Made by a program: the position numbers and the translations under genes | In this document: piece after piece, positions 35,100 through 46,805 of the stretch | Layout of the letters: the number at the start of each line of letters is the position of its first letter | Numbering within the stretch: position 1 is the stretch's first letter | Assembly (NCBI GenBank): GCA_020205615.1 | Contig: CM035173.1 | Location: 31,774,293 to 31,838,292 of the forward strand | Source of the DNA: Panax quinquefolius | Taxonomy: Eukaryota; Streptophyta; Magnoliopsida; Apiales; Araliaceae | DNA: 64,000 bases | Reading direction: 5' to 3' | Notes under the pieces: model-generated | Database searches by the model: none | What the model was told of the DNA's origin: nothing | The model's input: only the letters and a program-made list of their open reading frames with translations

Positions 35100-36444
35100 G
35101 GAAAATGCTTAGAACAAAAAGCAGTAAAATTTTATATAATATTATTATTTATAATAAAATTTCCTACGCTTAACCTTCCAAGAACTGAATTCAGCTCATT
35201 CAACCCACATGTGTAACACACCATAATGAAAAAAACGTTTTTCTAATTTTAAATATTTTAAACTTTCAAAAATCAATTATTTTGACTTGAACTTCAATAA
35301 TTCATAATAAATATCCCTTTTATCAGAAAATTGAATCTCGAGAGTTTTTATAGGAAATTCAATTCTCTACAACTGCGGAAGAAAGTTTTCCAAATTCCAA
35401 GCGAAATTGACCGAAATCCACAAACAGACGATTTTACTGTGCTATAATCAAATTTCGATCGATAAATGGGGTCCATGAGCATGTTTAACATGTTTTAAAC
35501 ATTTATTGCAACAAAAATACTCTTCCTCCCTCGTATACTCATATATCCCACATTCGTTGTAAAAATATCACCATTATTATATTACTAAAATATAATAATA
35601 TATTTAAATGAATTATTTTATCGAGGAAAAGATAAAATTTCAATTTTCAACAATTGTCACATTAAAATTTTTCTCCATCTATATCCACATAAAATCAATA
35701 TTTTCCTCATCATATGAATCAATAATTAATTATTCACAAATAATATTACAGAATCACAATATCGTGACAGGGCATAGTTCTGCAGGAAGAGGGGCTTTCA
35801 ATAAGAATTTCTTAACTTGGTGGCGCGCAATTAGGTGACCAAACCTCTCCTTAGGCAGAACTTTCTAGACATTGCCAATAATGTTATCTAATAATATTAT
35901 TCGAGATAATATGAATTATTGCTTCGATAATGAAAAATTGTGTAATGACAATTATTGAAACAACGTGACAATATAAAATATCAACGCAGCAATTATTAAC
36001 TCAATAAAATCTCGAACAAGAATTATCGTAACCATTATTGAGTAGTGCCTTCTTACGTAAGAATCAACAATTGGTGCAATACTGGTAATGCTTCTTGTAT
36101 TTTAACCAAGGGTATTTTAACAAAGATAACTTAGAATAACTACTTCATAGATTATTTTTAAACCACTTATATTTTTCGCTTTTCTTCATCCAATCGCTTT
36201 CACGTTATGGTGCTTACATGGGTCGCATTACCGTAAATACGAATATTCCCACGAAGCGATCTGAATATTCCACGACTCAAACGAATATTCCCCGACAACA
36301 ATGAATATTTTATAACCACTTGCTTATTTTAAAATATTTGCGTATTTTACCCTAACTATCCACATTAATCACATCAACCCTTACTATTTCAAAATAATAA
36401 ATAGAGAATATTAAATTTCATTAATAATAAGTTGGGGTCTTACA

Positions 36445-36660
36445 TAATTACTATTGACGAAGATAAATACTATTGAAGAAGGTAATTACTATCGATTTAA
36501 GGTAAATACTATCGACGAAGGTAATTACTATTGTGAAGGTAAATACTATTGAAGAAGGTAATTACTATCGATTGAAGGTAAATACTATCGACGAAGGTAA
36601 TTACTATTCACAAAGGTAATTACTATTCACAAAGGTAATTACTATTGATGAAGAGACTCT
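36445..36660. repeat. E2 LTR minisatellite, GAAGGTAATTACTATTGAC type
   Basis: About ten degenerate tandem units of 18-20 bp (AAGGTAAATACTATTGA / AAGGTAATTACTATCGA / AAAGGTAATTACTATTCAC). It recurs at 45755-46015. It shares the core ACTATT(C/G)AC with the arrays of the other gypsy subfamily. Confidence 0.78.
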
Positions 36661-37334
36661 TAGATGATGACATATATGGGCCCCCATAAAATAATCAAAC
36701 TTACCACAAACTTCTCATAATGAGACTCTTTATATATATCAAGGATTGAATAAATATTACCACAAATCATTTTATTTTTAATCAACACATTTTTAATCTT
36801 TCAACAATTATTAATCATTTATAACTTGTCGATCTCAATTAATAATATAACATATTATACGAGATGATCTTCGTGACAATAATTGAATCAATAATATAAG
36901 AGATATGATGCGTGAATTATCAGAAGTAATAATTGAGTATAGCTAAGTGACTTCTCACGTAAGCATCAATAATCAATACTGGTGTGCTACTATGCGACCA
37001 CGCGATATTCTTGTACTTTTACCACCGGGTAGTTCAACAGTTTTAACGAGTAATACCTCGTAGTTATTTTTATAGAAAGATAATTTTGTCGCGTTTTCTA
37101 ACTACGACAATACTTAGTTAATGGGGTCCACTAATTGATTGAGTCGTCGTCTGAATATTCCCGAGTCAAAAGAATATTCCCAGACCAAACGAATATTTTA
37201 TAACAACTTGCTTACTTTGTAAAATTTATAAATATTACCCACAACTATAACATTATATCAAATTTATTCCATAATATTCAAAAAATAATATTTATAGAAA
37301 ATTCATCTTTATTTATAAAAAGTGGGGTCTTACA
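36445..37334 (-). mobile_element. E2 3' LTR fragment
   Basis: Matches about 45770-46694 of the E2 5' LTR, including the GGTAATTACTATTGA arrays and TGGGCCCCC near 36680. It ends TGTAAGACCCCAC (minus) next to the polypurine stretch at 37335. The remaining LTR sequence is missing at the E1 junction (36444/36445). Confidence 0.82.
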
Positions 37335-37342
37335 ACCTCCCT

Positions 37343-37545
37343 TCATATGAAATTTAAGCCCTCGAAATTAGGGTACGTACTGATATGTCGAAGAGGTAAG
37401 GATACCTTGATTTCATTTGATTCTAACTCCCAAGTCATTTCCTCAACATCATGGTTCCTCCACAAAACTTTGACTTGAGGTATAACCTTGGAGCGTAGAA
37501 TATGTTCCTTCTTATCAAAATTTGAACAGAACCTCTTCATACGTC
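37343..37545 (-). pseudogene. E2 chromodomain
   Basis: Open minus-strand stretch containing KKEHILRSKVIPQVKVLWRN (first part) and HDVEEMTWELESNE, the clear plant gypsy chromodomain signature with its conserved Trp residues (LWRNH, TWE). It is the only intact chromodomain in the window. It lies at the end of the polyprotein next to the 3' LTR. Confidence 0.8.
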
Positions 37546-38880
37546 AAATCTTCCGCTATTTCGTCCGGTTCTAACTCAATAATATGGTTGGGTCTTTCAC
37601 ATATTTACGTAACATGGATATGTGAAAAGCGTTATGAACACGAGACATATTTGGGTCAGAAAGCGAGTCTATAGGCCACAGTTCCTACTCGATCGAGGAT
37701 TAAAATGGACCAGATGAATCGAGGATTAAGTTTTCCTCTCTTTCCAAATCTTGTAACTCCTTTCCATGGGAGCAACTCTTAACAACACATGATCTCCTAT
37801 ATCGAATTCCACGTCCTTTCGATGAAGATCATCATAACTCTTTTATCGATTTTGTGAGGTTTTTTTATCGTTGTCCGATCGTTTGAATCTTTTTAAAAGT
37901 AGTCATACGTATTAACTCCGGTCCCTAACAATGTTGCTTCACCCACCTCATCCCAAAGATCTTGGAGAACGACACTTTCTTCCATACAACGCTCGAATGG
38001 AGCCATGCCAATACTTGCTTGATAGCATTGTTGTTGTAGGAAAACTCCACCAATGGTAAGAACTTGTCCCAACTCCCCTTGAAATCAAGGACACGAGTCT
38101 TAATAGATCTTCAAGAGTTTGAATAGTCCTCTCCATCGTCCGTCCGATCGAGGATGATATGCCGAAGCTAAATCGTAAGTTTGTGCCCATAGCTTTTTGC
38201 AAACTAACCCAAAACCGTGAAGTGAATCTTGGGTCTCGATCGAAACTATGGATCTGCAGATACCATGCGGTCTTACAATCTCGTTTATGTACATATGAGC
38301 AAGGCGTTCAAGTGTATAAGTTTCTCGTATCGGTAAGAAATGAGCAGACTTGGTCAATCTATCAACAATGACCCAAATCGCATCAACGCTTGAGAAACCT
38401 TAGGAAGATCGATGAACGAAATCCATGGTAATGTGCTCCCACTTCCATTCGGAATTTCAAGTGGTTGCAATGGACCTTTTGGTACTTGATGCTCCGCTTT
38501 AACTCGTTGACAAGTTAGACACCTTGAGATAAACAGTAGCTATCTCTCTTCATATTGCTCCACCAAAATGTATGCCGAATATCATGATACATTTGGTACT
38601 CCGAGATGGATTGCAAATGGTGTGTTGTGCGCCTCCATCATGATATTATACTTTTTAAATCGTGGTCGTTAGGAACACAAAGTCCGGAGTTGACTCAAGT
38701 ATTCCTTCTTCATCGATTCTTGCTTCCGGCGATAGCACCTTCTTGCACTTTTTCTTCATCATACGCATCGCCTCCGTGTCCAGTAGCTTGGCGACTTTAA
38801 CTTTATCGATTAAAAGTCGATTCTACTCGTATCTCGCTTATCATCACATGCGTCCACAGAGTCTTTAACTCTATCTCCAT
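37546..38880 (-). pseudogene. E2 integrase
   Basis: Minus-strand pieces: the zinc-binding region near 38500-38560 (CLTCQ-like), a core start near 38430 (WKWEHITMDF-like), [20 protein letters not shown] (38300-38357), a YHPRSDG stretch near 38150, an ALYGRKCRSP stretch near 37955-37985, and a GPF-like C-terminal region near 37700. Frameshifts are frequent. Confidence 0.7.
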
Positions 38881-39461
38881 CCTTTGCAAGTCACACAAAA
38901 TGGGCTTTGCGTTGACAATAACGCTTTTCGATTTTCGTATGATCTTCCTTTCAACGCGTCACTACCACGTTCGCTTTTCGAGGATGGTATTGGATGGTAT
39001 GATCATAATCTTTCAATGATTCAAGCCAACGTCGTTGTCGCATGTTGAGTTCCTTTTGAGTGAAGAAATATTTGAGGCTTTTATGATCCGTAAAGATCTC
39101 CACTTTCTCCCCATACAAGTAATGCCTCCAAATTTTAAGCAGAAGAAACAACGGTAACTGACTCAGATCATGAGTAGGATAATTCCTCTCATATTCTTTG
39201 AGTTGTCGCGAGGCATAAAGCTATAACTTTTCCATGTTGCATGAGAACACATCCCAACCTTTGCTGAAGCATCATTGTAGATGACAAATCCTCCAAGGCG
39301 AGATGGTATTGTCGAGCAGTCTTTGAAATAAGTCTCTCTTGAGTTCTTGAAAACTCTTCTCACATTCTTCGCTCCAACCGAACTTTGTATCTTTTCGAGT
39401 CAATTTGAGTCGATGGAGTAGCGATTCGAGAAAATCCTTCCACGAATCTCCGATAATAAGC
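38881..39461 (-). pseudogene. E2 RNase H and connection domain (left part)
   Basis: [20 protein letters not shown] (39030-39110) keeps the catalytic TDHKSL motif that E1 has lost, followed by [20 protein letters not shown] and RKANVV. The connection segment runs to 39461, where the copia solo LTR interrupts at the codons for GYYRRF. Confidence 0.75.
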
Positions 39462-41329
39462 TGTTAGGTTTTATGAAAATCAAAGTAGCAATCAAATTGA
39501 AATATTAAGCGGGCGAAATAAAATCGATTTTAAAATTTTTCACAAACTGAGCAATTACGGATCATCCTTTATGCATATTATTAATTAAGCGAAGAATAAG
39601 AAATTATGAAATCATACCCTTGTAGAAACGAGCTTCCTCAGTGCAGAGTTCACCTCCTCCTACTTCTCGCATGATCTCCTTGAATCTAAGGGTAGATTCC
39701 TTCCTTTGATCAATGTAAGCCACCCAAATATATGGCCTCAGAGGTGATCCACCGAGGAAGAAGAATTTTCAAGAAGAAGGGTATTGGCTCAAACCCTAGT
39801 TTTCCTATCTCAGATAGAAAAAGGAGGCGTACTCTCCAACTCTAGGAATTACGTATTTTTTTTTAGATATCCGATATAAGACTCCTCTTATAAAGATATC
39901 ATGTAACCTATTTTAATTAAAATAAGGTATTATTTATTTAATTAAACTCTTTTAATTAAATGGGCTCCCTAATCTATTAGGGTAATTAATTAAACTCCTT
40001 TAACTAATTTTCCTTCCTAATCCAATTAGGAATAAATGAGAGTACTTATATTAAATTAATTCCTAAACCTTTTAGAAATTAAAATAATAATAATTGTAAT
40101 AATATTAATAAGACTCCTCTCATTAATTTATATTTAATATTTCTAAAATATTAAATAATAAATATTAAGTTATTTAATTTATTCTATCACCATAGATTAA
40201 ATTAAATATACTTAACATATTATTACAATTATGTCATTAACTTCTTAAATAATTATTCTTCCTTTTATGGTGTGACCCTTTTAGGTTCTCCATATTAAAC
40301 CCAGGTTGTGAATAAATCAATTAGAACAATTCTAATCTCATTTAAATAAATAAATTAAACAAATAATTTATTTAAATAAATAATATTTATTCTACAATAG
40401 GGATAAGCCTCCTAGCGATCAACGACTTTCCGGATAATATAGATTTCAACATTAATCATAAAAGAACCTTTGAGTAAATAGTTCACCGCATAATTCAATC
40501 CTTCCACCATCTGATGTCCCAATTAAATATAAGACATGGAATTCTTTGTCAAGTCTTATTTTATTTAATTATATGTATTTCGATTCTAAATGAACAACTC
40601 CTAATGAATGCAAATTAGAAACTACTTTCTAATTTCATTCCACCTCGCCAAGGATTCTGTGTTGTCATTTATCGAATCACATAGAACATTTCTCCTTTTT
40701 ACTAGAAGTGGTAGATTCTTTATTGATCATTCATTATCTTCATATATAACTTATTACACCCAAGCATACCCTTTGATATACTCTAAGAGTCTTAAGGAAT
40801 AAGTCAAAGTGTAATTCATTATATATAAGATACTATGATGATCTCAAGTCTAAGATCATTCAGACTTACTATCACTACAGAGAATTCCTATTGGACGGTA
40901 AGTAAAACTTCATTAGGTATTCCTTAGCGAGTCACGCTCAAAGATGAACGTATTCTCTAATAAGCACCTACATACTTGCTTTAGTGTCTCCACACAAATG
41001 ATCATGAGATCAATCATCCTCATCCAATGAAAGCAAACAACGACGTACCAATCTATCCGGATTCATTAATCCCTTTTTAGTAATCCATTGATTGGGAACA
41101 TTTTAGTTTTAAGCTATCTAAGAATTTAGATCTCATTATCATGATCTTATCATGATTCTAAAAGCATTACTTAAAACTATGGGTTTATCACATATTATAA
41201 AAAGCAAGCACCATGTAGATAATAAATGCCTTTAATAAATAATTCTTTTATTAATAAATAAATAAGATTGATTACACGAAGATATGCTTTATCATCATAC
41301 ATGATTGGCTTGTATGCATAATACTTTCA
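39462..41329 (-). mobile_element. Solo Ty1/copia LTR inside E2 pol
   Basis: A 1,868-bp LTR, on plus from TGTTAGG to TACTTTCA, i.e. TGAAAG...CCTAACA on minus, matching 17283-19159 and 24511-26397. The left flank ends ATAAGC and the right flank begins ATAAC. Intact E1 has GATAATAACCGG at this spot, so a 5-bp duplication ATAAC with one extra base on the left is likely. It is a recombined remnant of a copia insertion that split the gypsy polymerase gene. Confidence 0.85.
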
Positions 41330-42180
41330 ATAACCAAATTTAAACCGAGAAAGCTACGTTCTTGATCCATTTGATTTAGGTTGTTCCGACTTTGAATAGC
41401 TTCAATCTTTCTTTGGGTCAACGGATATTCCATGACTTGATACCACGTGCCCAAGGAATGCTACTTCTTGAGCCGAACTCGCATTTCTTCAACTTGGCAT
41501 AAAGCTTATATTCACGAAGCTTTTGGAGTGTCGACAAGTGTTGCTTTCATGATCTTCACGGCTTTTGGAATAAATAAGGATGTCATCAATAAAGACGACC
41601 GCAAAGTGATCTAAATATTCCTTGAATACTCGGTTCATCATATCCATGAAGACAAAGAGGAGCATTAGTCAATCCAAAGGACATGACTAGAATTCATAAT
41701 GCCGTCTTAGGAGTTACGAAAAGCCGTCTTTGGAATGTCGGTGGTTCTAATCTTCAATTGGTGATATCCTAACGAAGATCAATCTTTGAAAAGAATTTGG
41801 CTCCTTGCAATTTGGTCAAACAGACGGGTCATCAATACGTGGCAATGGATACCTATTTTTGATGGTGACATGATTGACTCCCGATAATCAATACAAAGTC
41901 GCGATACTCCCATCTTTCTTCTTCACGAATAGTAACAGAGCACCCAAAGGAGAAGTACTAGGACGAATAAAGCCGATGTCTAACAATTCTCGTAGTTGGG
42001 TCTTTAACTCACGAAGTTTGATAGAGCCATTCGATATGGGGCTTTGGAAATAGGTTTTGTCTCGGGTTCAAGGTCGATACATAATTCAATTTCACGCCTG
42101 GGGGTAGGCGGGGAAGTTCTTCGGGGAATACGTCGGAAATTTATTAACAATAGAAATATCGTTCAAAACCGGCGTATTTT
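41330..42180 (-). pseudogene. E2 reverse transcriptase
   Basis: Minus strand. The FIDD-type catalytic region is at about 41560-41620, where the DNA on plus reads TGTCATCAATAAAGACGACC. The preceding PAAFMD-like segment is near 41640-41680 and the [13 protein letters not shown] segment near 41830-41870. Frameshifts break each block; identification is by alignment with E1. Confidence 0.65.
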
Positions 42181-42183
42181 TGT

Positions 42184-42700
42184 TTAAATCGTGACATGAG
42201 CTAAGAAAGCTTGACATCCGTTTTTCAATAAGCGAATAGCTTTATGGCTTGAGATGACCGTGATTGATTTTAATGGTTTGGTCGTTTGAATTTGCATAAT
42301 AGGTTGATTAGGAATATGAAAGCTAACAACCTTACGAAAACAATCAATTTTTGCATGATAAGTAGTTAACCAATCAATCCACAGAATCACGTCAAATGCA
42401 AGTATTTTTAATGAAATAAGATCGCGGGTAATGTGAGGGTACCGATTTGAACCAAACAAGGCTTATAAGCAATTGGATGTAATGAAGGTTTCTCCCAACG
42501 GAGTTTCCACAGAGATAAGTCAAAGTCTAATTTCTTTGAGTCAAATTTAATCGATGGCAAAGTAGGAGAAATAAAAGAATGGGTAGAAAGCAGGTATCAA
42601 ATAAAGTATAGACTTCATTAGAGTTTATGATAAGCTTACCCGTGATGACCTCATTCGGGTTCCTTGCTCTCCAGGAGGTCACAACAAACGTTCTCCCTCA
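42184..42700 (-). pseudogene. E2 protease
   Basis: The open stretch 42184-42459 reads ISLKILAFDVILWIDWLTTY and HAKIDCFRKVVSFHIPNQP, matching the E1 protease-to-polymerase linker. The active-site region near 42580-42600 is frameshifted (TGT-like instead of DTGA). Confidence 0.65.
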
Positions 42701-43890
42701 GACTACGGGTTTTGACTTTTTCGGAGCGACCTTTGGTGCCTCCATCCTAGTTGAATTTGTCTTGATGGCGCAAAAATCGAGCTAAGTGACCTCTCTTCCA
42801 CAATTATAACATGCTTTGACGGTATGGTATGCATTCGATTGATGTGTCCCTCTCCTCCGCATTTGAAGCATATGATAGGTGGTCTTTCTCCTTCCTTAAC
42901 AATCTGGTCTTTGGTCTCGACGTCTTTCCATCATTGTTGAATCTCCTTTTCTTAAAATGTCCATTCTTATTATTGTTTTGTTACGATTACCACAGAAGTG
43001 GTTACCATATATCGGCTTTGTTGATTCCCTCCACGCTTGTTGTCACCGCTTCGATGACTACTCGGCCGGTATTATAATTTTGTTACCGCTCTCTTTTAGT
43101 TGCGTTGACTCGTTATCGCGCTCCACTAATCGAGCCCTATTTACAACATCCGAATACAAACACGGTTTATGAGAAATAAGATGTTGACGTATCTCCGACT
43201 TCAAACCTCTTAAAACATTCGCGCCATTCTCTCTTCATTATCCACCAAGTGGGAATAAACTAGTGATAACTCGCAGAAATTTTGCCTCGTATTGCGACAC
43301 GGCCATATTGTTTTGTTCCAACTTGATAAACTCCACCTCCTTCATGTGGCGAATACTTTCGGGAAAGTATTTGTCGTTGAACGACTCTGGAACTTCTCCC
43401 AAGATATCTTCAAGACAAAGAAGTTGAGTACGTTTTTACCGATTCCCACCGATGTCTGCCTCTCCGCATGCAACATAAAGGCGTGAAAGGAACCTTTTGC
43501 TCCTCGGAGCATCCTAAGACATCAAATATCTTGTAATCTGCTTTATCCATGCTTCCGCGAGAAGTGGTTTTGGCTCTCTCTTAAACTCCGGTGGTCCCAG
43601 CTCCTTGAATTGTTTAGCGGTGACCGCACCGAGAGTTTTCCGTGTTTCCACCTACGTTTTGGACAGAGTCGCTCTTTTCATTGTTGCATAAATTGCATAA
43701 AGCCTACGAACATTTGATCATTCATCATTTGGTCGGTGTTGTTGTTTTGCATGAGAATTGTCGCCTTCGATGCACATTATCACGATTATTGATATGTGGT
43801 GAATCAACGATCGCTTTGTGCTCCATTCTTTATTCTCAACATTCTCGGATGTCATTTTCGATCATCGCCACAAAACAAAAGGTTAATTGA
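42701..43890 (-). pseudogene. E2 gag
   Basis: Minus strand homologue of E1 gag. Knuckle-like segments lie near 42795-42870 (CYNCGKRGH-like and CFKCGGEGH-like). Upstream are a KEVEFIKLEQN-like part near 43310-43345 and the WIKQI...DVLGC-like part near 43500-43560. Frames are broken. Confidence 0.6.
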
Positions 43891-45149
43891 CGTGTAACAA
43901 ATTATCTCTATATTATAATGAGCCAATAAAATAGCACATAAACTTAGGTAGGTCATACTAAGCGAAGGTATTCCCGTCTCTCCCTCCTAGTACTATTCTC
44001 ACATCTTAGCCAGGATCATATCCCTAAGCTCGATACTGTTGTGGCCCCCAAAATTAGGTATACATCACCCATCTTGGGTAGTCGGATACGTAGTACGTAA
44101 TTTAAATACAACTTTACTAATATAAGCGTGGTATACAATCGACATAAAGCGTGAGTTTGAATACAAATATTGTCTACTAGATATTATACAAACTCAAAAG
44201 GAGTCCTCATTACATTATTATTACACTATTTCACGAGAATAGTGAGGACTACTAATCTTATCATACGGACCATTACTCCATTCCCCGACTCGTCCCCACC
44301 TATATTCTCATTTCTCAAGAGAAACGGTGAAAGAAAGGGTGAGCTCAACTAGCTCAAGAAGAAATATTATGACTAAGATAATGCAGAATAAATTATCATT
44401 AATTTCACTCTGATGTTAAACCGATAAAATATAATGAACATCAAGTTTAACTACTGTTGAACCAAAGAATCCATAAAAAAGAGTCAAGTAGAAAATAAAA
44501 TCTACTATCTTTTATGATTTAAAAGGTTTTCATCATCTTTATATAATTTGAGACTCACTTTAATAAATATTCCACATCATCGAATCACCCTCGCACTTTT
44601 ACCAAAGATATTCTTTAGTATCACGACCACAATTATTCATGCACTACGGGCTAAGAATAGTTGTGTATTCATTAATGGTCATGATCATGCCAACAAACTC
44701 ATCCATCGATGCACTACTACCACCGAGGATTTTTATCATATCATTTATAACATTACGGTCATGATTACAAGAATAGTCTCAGTGTCATAATCATACCAAG
44801 TCCATTTATGCACTCTGTGCCACGTAGATGACTTTCAACATAATATAAACATGAGGATGATGACAATGATATAAGAATTGATAAAACAAGTTCAAGAATT
44901 ATTTTATCCGGGAATTATTAACGCCCAAATTGTCAACATGATCTTTGTTTTGTAGAGTAAAATTCAAGAATGATCGAAGAATATTTTCATGAAAGATTTG
45001 GATGAAACGCAAATATCGAGGATATTCTACTAATTTCATGGAGTATAAGTCAAAGTTTTAACCAATTTGGGTATAATAAAGAATGGAATAACAAAAGAAA
45101 TCACCATGCATGCGATAGGATCGCTTGCGCAAGCGAGTTATTCCAATGA

Positions 45150-45390
45150 ATAATAAATAACGGAACCAGTCCCACGTAAAACGCATACGCACGAGGATGT
45201 TCCAGCAGAATAATAATAAAAGGCGGAACCGAAGTTAGGTGTGTAAAACACACGCATGGATGTTCCAAATGAATAATAATAAAGCGGAACCAGTCAGGTG
45301 TAAAACACACGAGCAGGATGTTCAATGCGGAATAATAGAAGAATGTCACCAAGTATAGGTAAACAAGCGTATCTGAGTTATTCAATAGAA
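45150..45390 (-). repeat. E2 LTR tandem repeat, about 62-bp unit (GGAACC...GATGTTCC)
   Basis: Three to four tandem units reading CGGAACCAGTC.GGTGTAAAACACACG.GGATGTTCCAATGAATAATAATAAAG with indels. GGAAC and GTTCC form an inverted pair within each unit. Confidence 0.72.
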
Positions 45391-45592
45391 TAATAAGCGA
45401 TAGAATAACAACAGATTCTTTTCATGAATAAGAAAAATAACACCTTTACGAGTACAACAAATAATATTCCCTACCTTAGAAGAACTGAATATTGGAAAAG
45501 TGAAGTAGCGAGAATACTTTTCTTCTTTCTCTCTATAGTTTTCTCTACAGAGTTTCAATGAATTCGTAAGAAATAATGAAGGAATGAACTTT

Positions 45593-45601
45593 CTATTTAT
45601 A
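45593..45601 (-). promoter_or_regulatory. TATA box of E2 5' LTR
   Basis: TATAAATAG on the minus strand, followed by AAAG. Same relative place as in E1. Confidence 0.5.
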
Positions 45602-45754
45602 GAAAAAGCGAGGGTGGCTCTTGAGTCTTAACGAAGGGTCGAAATGACTCTTGGTAATATTGAAGAGACAACTACTTATTGCGAAGGGGTAATTAACCTT
45701 TGGAACCATCAGAAGGCAGTTAACTCTTGGTAATATTGAAGGACAACTACTATT

Positions 45755-46015
45755 CATGAAGGGGTAATTACTATCGACGAAGGTAATTACTATCGATTTG
45801 AAGGTAAATACTATTGAAGAAGGTAATTACTATCGACGAAGGTAAATACTATTGATGAAGGTAATTAATTACTATTGATTGAAGGTAAATATTATGAAGA
45901 ACGTAATTACTATCGGCGAAGGTAAATACTATTGACGAAGGTAAATACTATCGACGAAGGTAATTTACTATTCACAAAGGTAATTACTATTCACAAAGGT
46001 AATTACTATTATTGA
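45755..46015. repeat. E2 LTR minisatellite, GAAGGTAATTACTATTGAC type (5' LTR)
   Basis: Same array as 36445-36660, with slightly more units. Confidence 0.75.
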
Positions 46016-46694
46016 AGAGACTCTTAGATGATGACATATGGGCCCCCCATAAAATAATCAAACTTACCACAAATGTCTCATAATGTACTCTTTATATATA
46101 TCAAGGATTGAATAAATATTACCACAAATTATTTTATTTTTAATCAACACATTTTTAATCTTTCAACAATTATTAATCATTTATAACTTGTCGTCTCAAT
46201 TAATAATATAACATATTATCTGATGATGATCTTTGTGACAATAATTGAAATAATATAAGAGATATGATGCAAAGAATTCATGTAAGAATAATTGAGTATA
46301 GCTAAGTGACTTCTCACGTAAAGATCAATAATCAATCTGAGTGTACTTCGCAACCACGCCAGACATCAGCGTATTCTTTCTTTTTAATTAAGGGTAGTTC
46401 AAGCAGTTTTAACGGTAACACCTCGTAGTTATTTTTATAAAAGATAATTTTGTCGTTTTTAACTACGAATAATACTTCCGTTAATGGGTCCACTAATGAT
46501 TGATCGTAGTCAAATGCGAATATTTCAAACAAAAGAATATTCCCACCAAACGAATATTTTATAACAACTTGCTTACTTTGCAAAATTTATAAATATTACC
46601 CACAACTATAGCATTATATCAAATTTATTCCATAATATTCAAAAATAATATTTATAGAAAATTCATCTTTATTTATAAAAGCTGGGGTCTTACA

Positions 46695-46797
46695 AATACT
46701 ACCCACAACTATAACATTATATCAAATCCACACCATAATATTCAAAAAAATATTTCGAAAAATTTAAATATTTATTTATAAAATCTGGGGTCTCACA
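46695..46797 (-). mobile_element. Stub of another gypsy LTR
   Basis: About 103 bp repeating the LTR start (TGTGAGACCCCAGA at 46797 on minus, then the ATAAATA-rich region) immediately beyond the E2 LTR start at 46694. It is more diverged than the E2 copies. It is probably the remains of an older LTR into which E2 inserted, and it lies directly against hAT transposase sequence. Confidence 0.7.
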
Positions 46798-46805
46798 AGT
46801 GAGAG

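Larger units (their letters stand above)
26398..36444 (-). mobile_element. Ty3/gypsy element E1 (minus strand, 3' end lost)
   Basis: Minus-strand element of the same family as the array but keeping the reverse transcriptase core. Reading from the right: 5' LTR 33735-36444, primer site 33721-33732, leader, gag, protease, reverse transcriptase, RNase H, integrase, then interruption by the solo LTR (26851-29599) and truncation at the copia LTR (26397). Its chromodomain and 3' LTR are absent. It abuts the middle of E2's 3' LTR at 36445, so it inserted into E2. Confidence 0.82.
33735..36444 (-). mobile_element. E1 5' LTR
   Basis: A 2,710-bp LTR in reverse orientation, from TGTAAGACCCC at 36444 to GGCGCCACG at 33735. 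It shares the TATA block and both minisatellites with the array LTRs. Its 5' half is more diverged from theirs than the solo LTR is. Confidence 0.85.
36445..46694 (-). mobile_element. Ty3/gypsy element E2 (minus strand, interrupted)
   Basis: A second, more diverged minus-strand gypsy element. 5' LTR 44039-46694; internal coding 37335-44038 minus the copia solo LTR at 39462-41329, leaving about 4.8 kb; 3' LTR only as a fragment, 36445-37334, cut by E1. It keeps the full domain set in order (gag, protease, reverse transcriptase, RNase H, integrase, chromodomain), which makes it the best guide to the ancestral layout. All frames are broken. Confidence 0.85.
44039..46694 (-). mobile_element. E2 5' LTR
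   Basis: About 2,656 bp in reverse orientation, from TGTAAGACCCCAGC at 46694 to about 44039. The internal primer-site region next to it is partly lost (GATACTGTTGTGG for GATACCAACTGTGG). It contains a TATA box (45593-45601), a 60-bp repeat array (45150-45390) and the GGTAATTACTATT array. Only its outer parts resemble the other gypsy LTRs, so it is a distinct subfamily. Confidence 0.82.

Noticed and set aside
36445..36660. CRISPR-like array
   Set aside because: The repeat units are contiguous and degenerate, without unique spacers, and lie inside a retrotransposon LTR of a plant genome.
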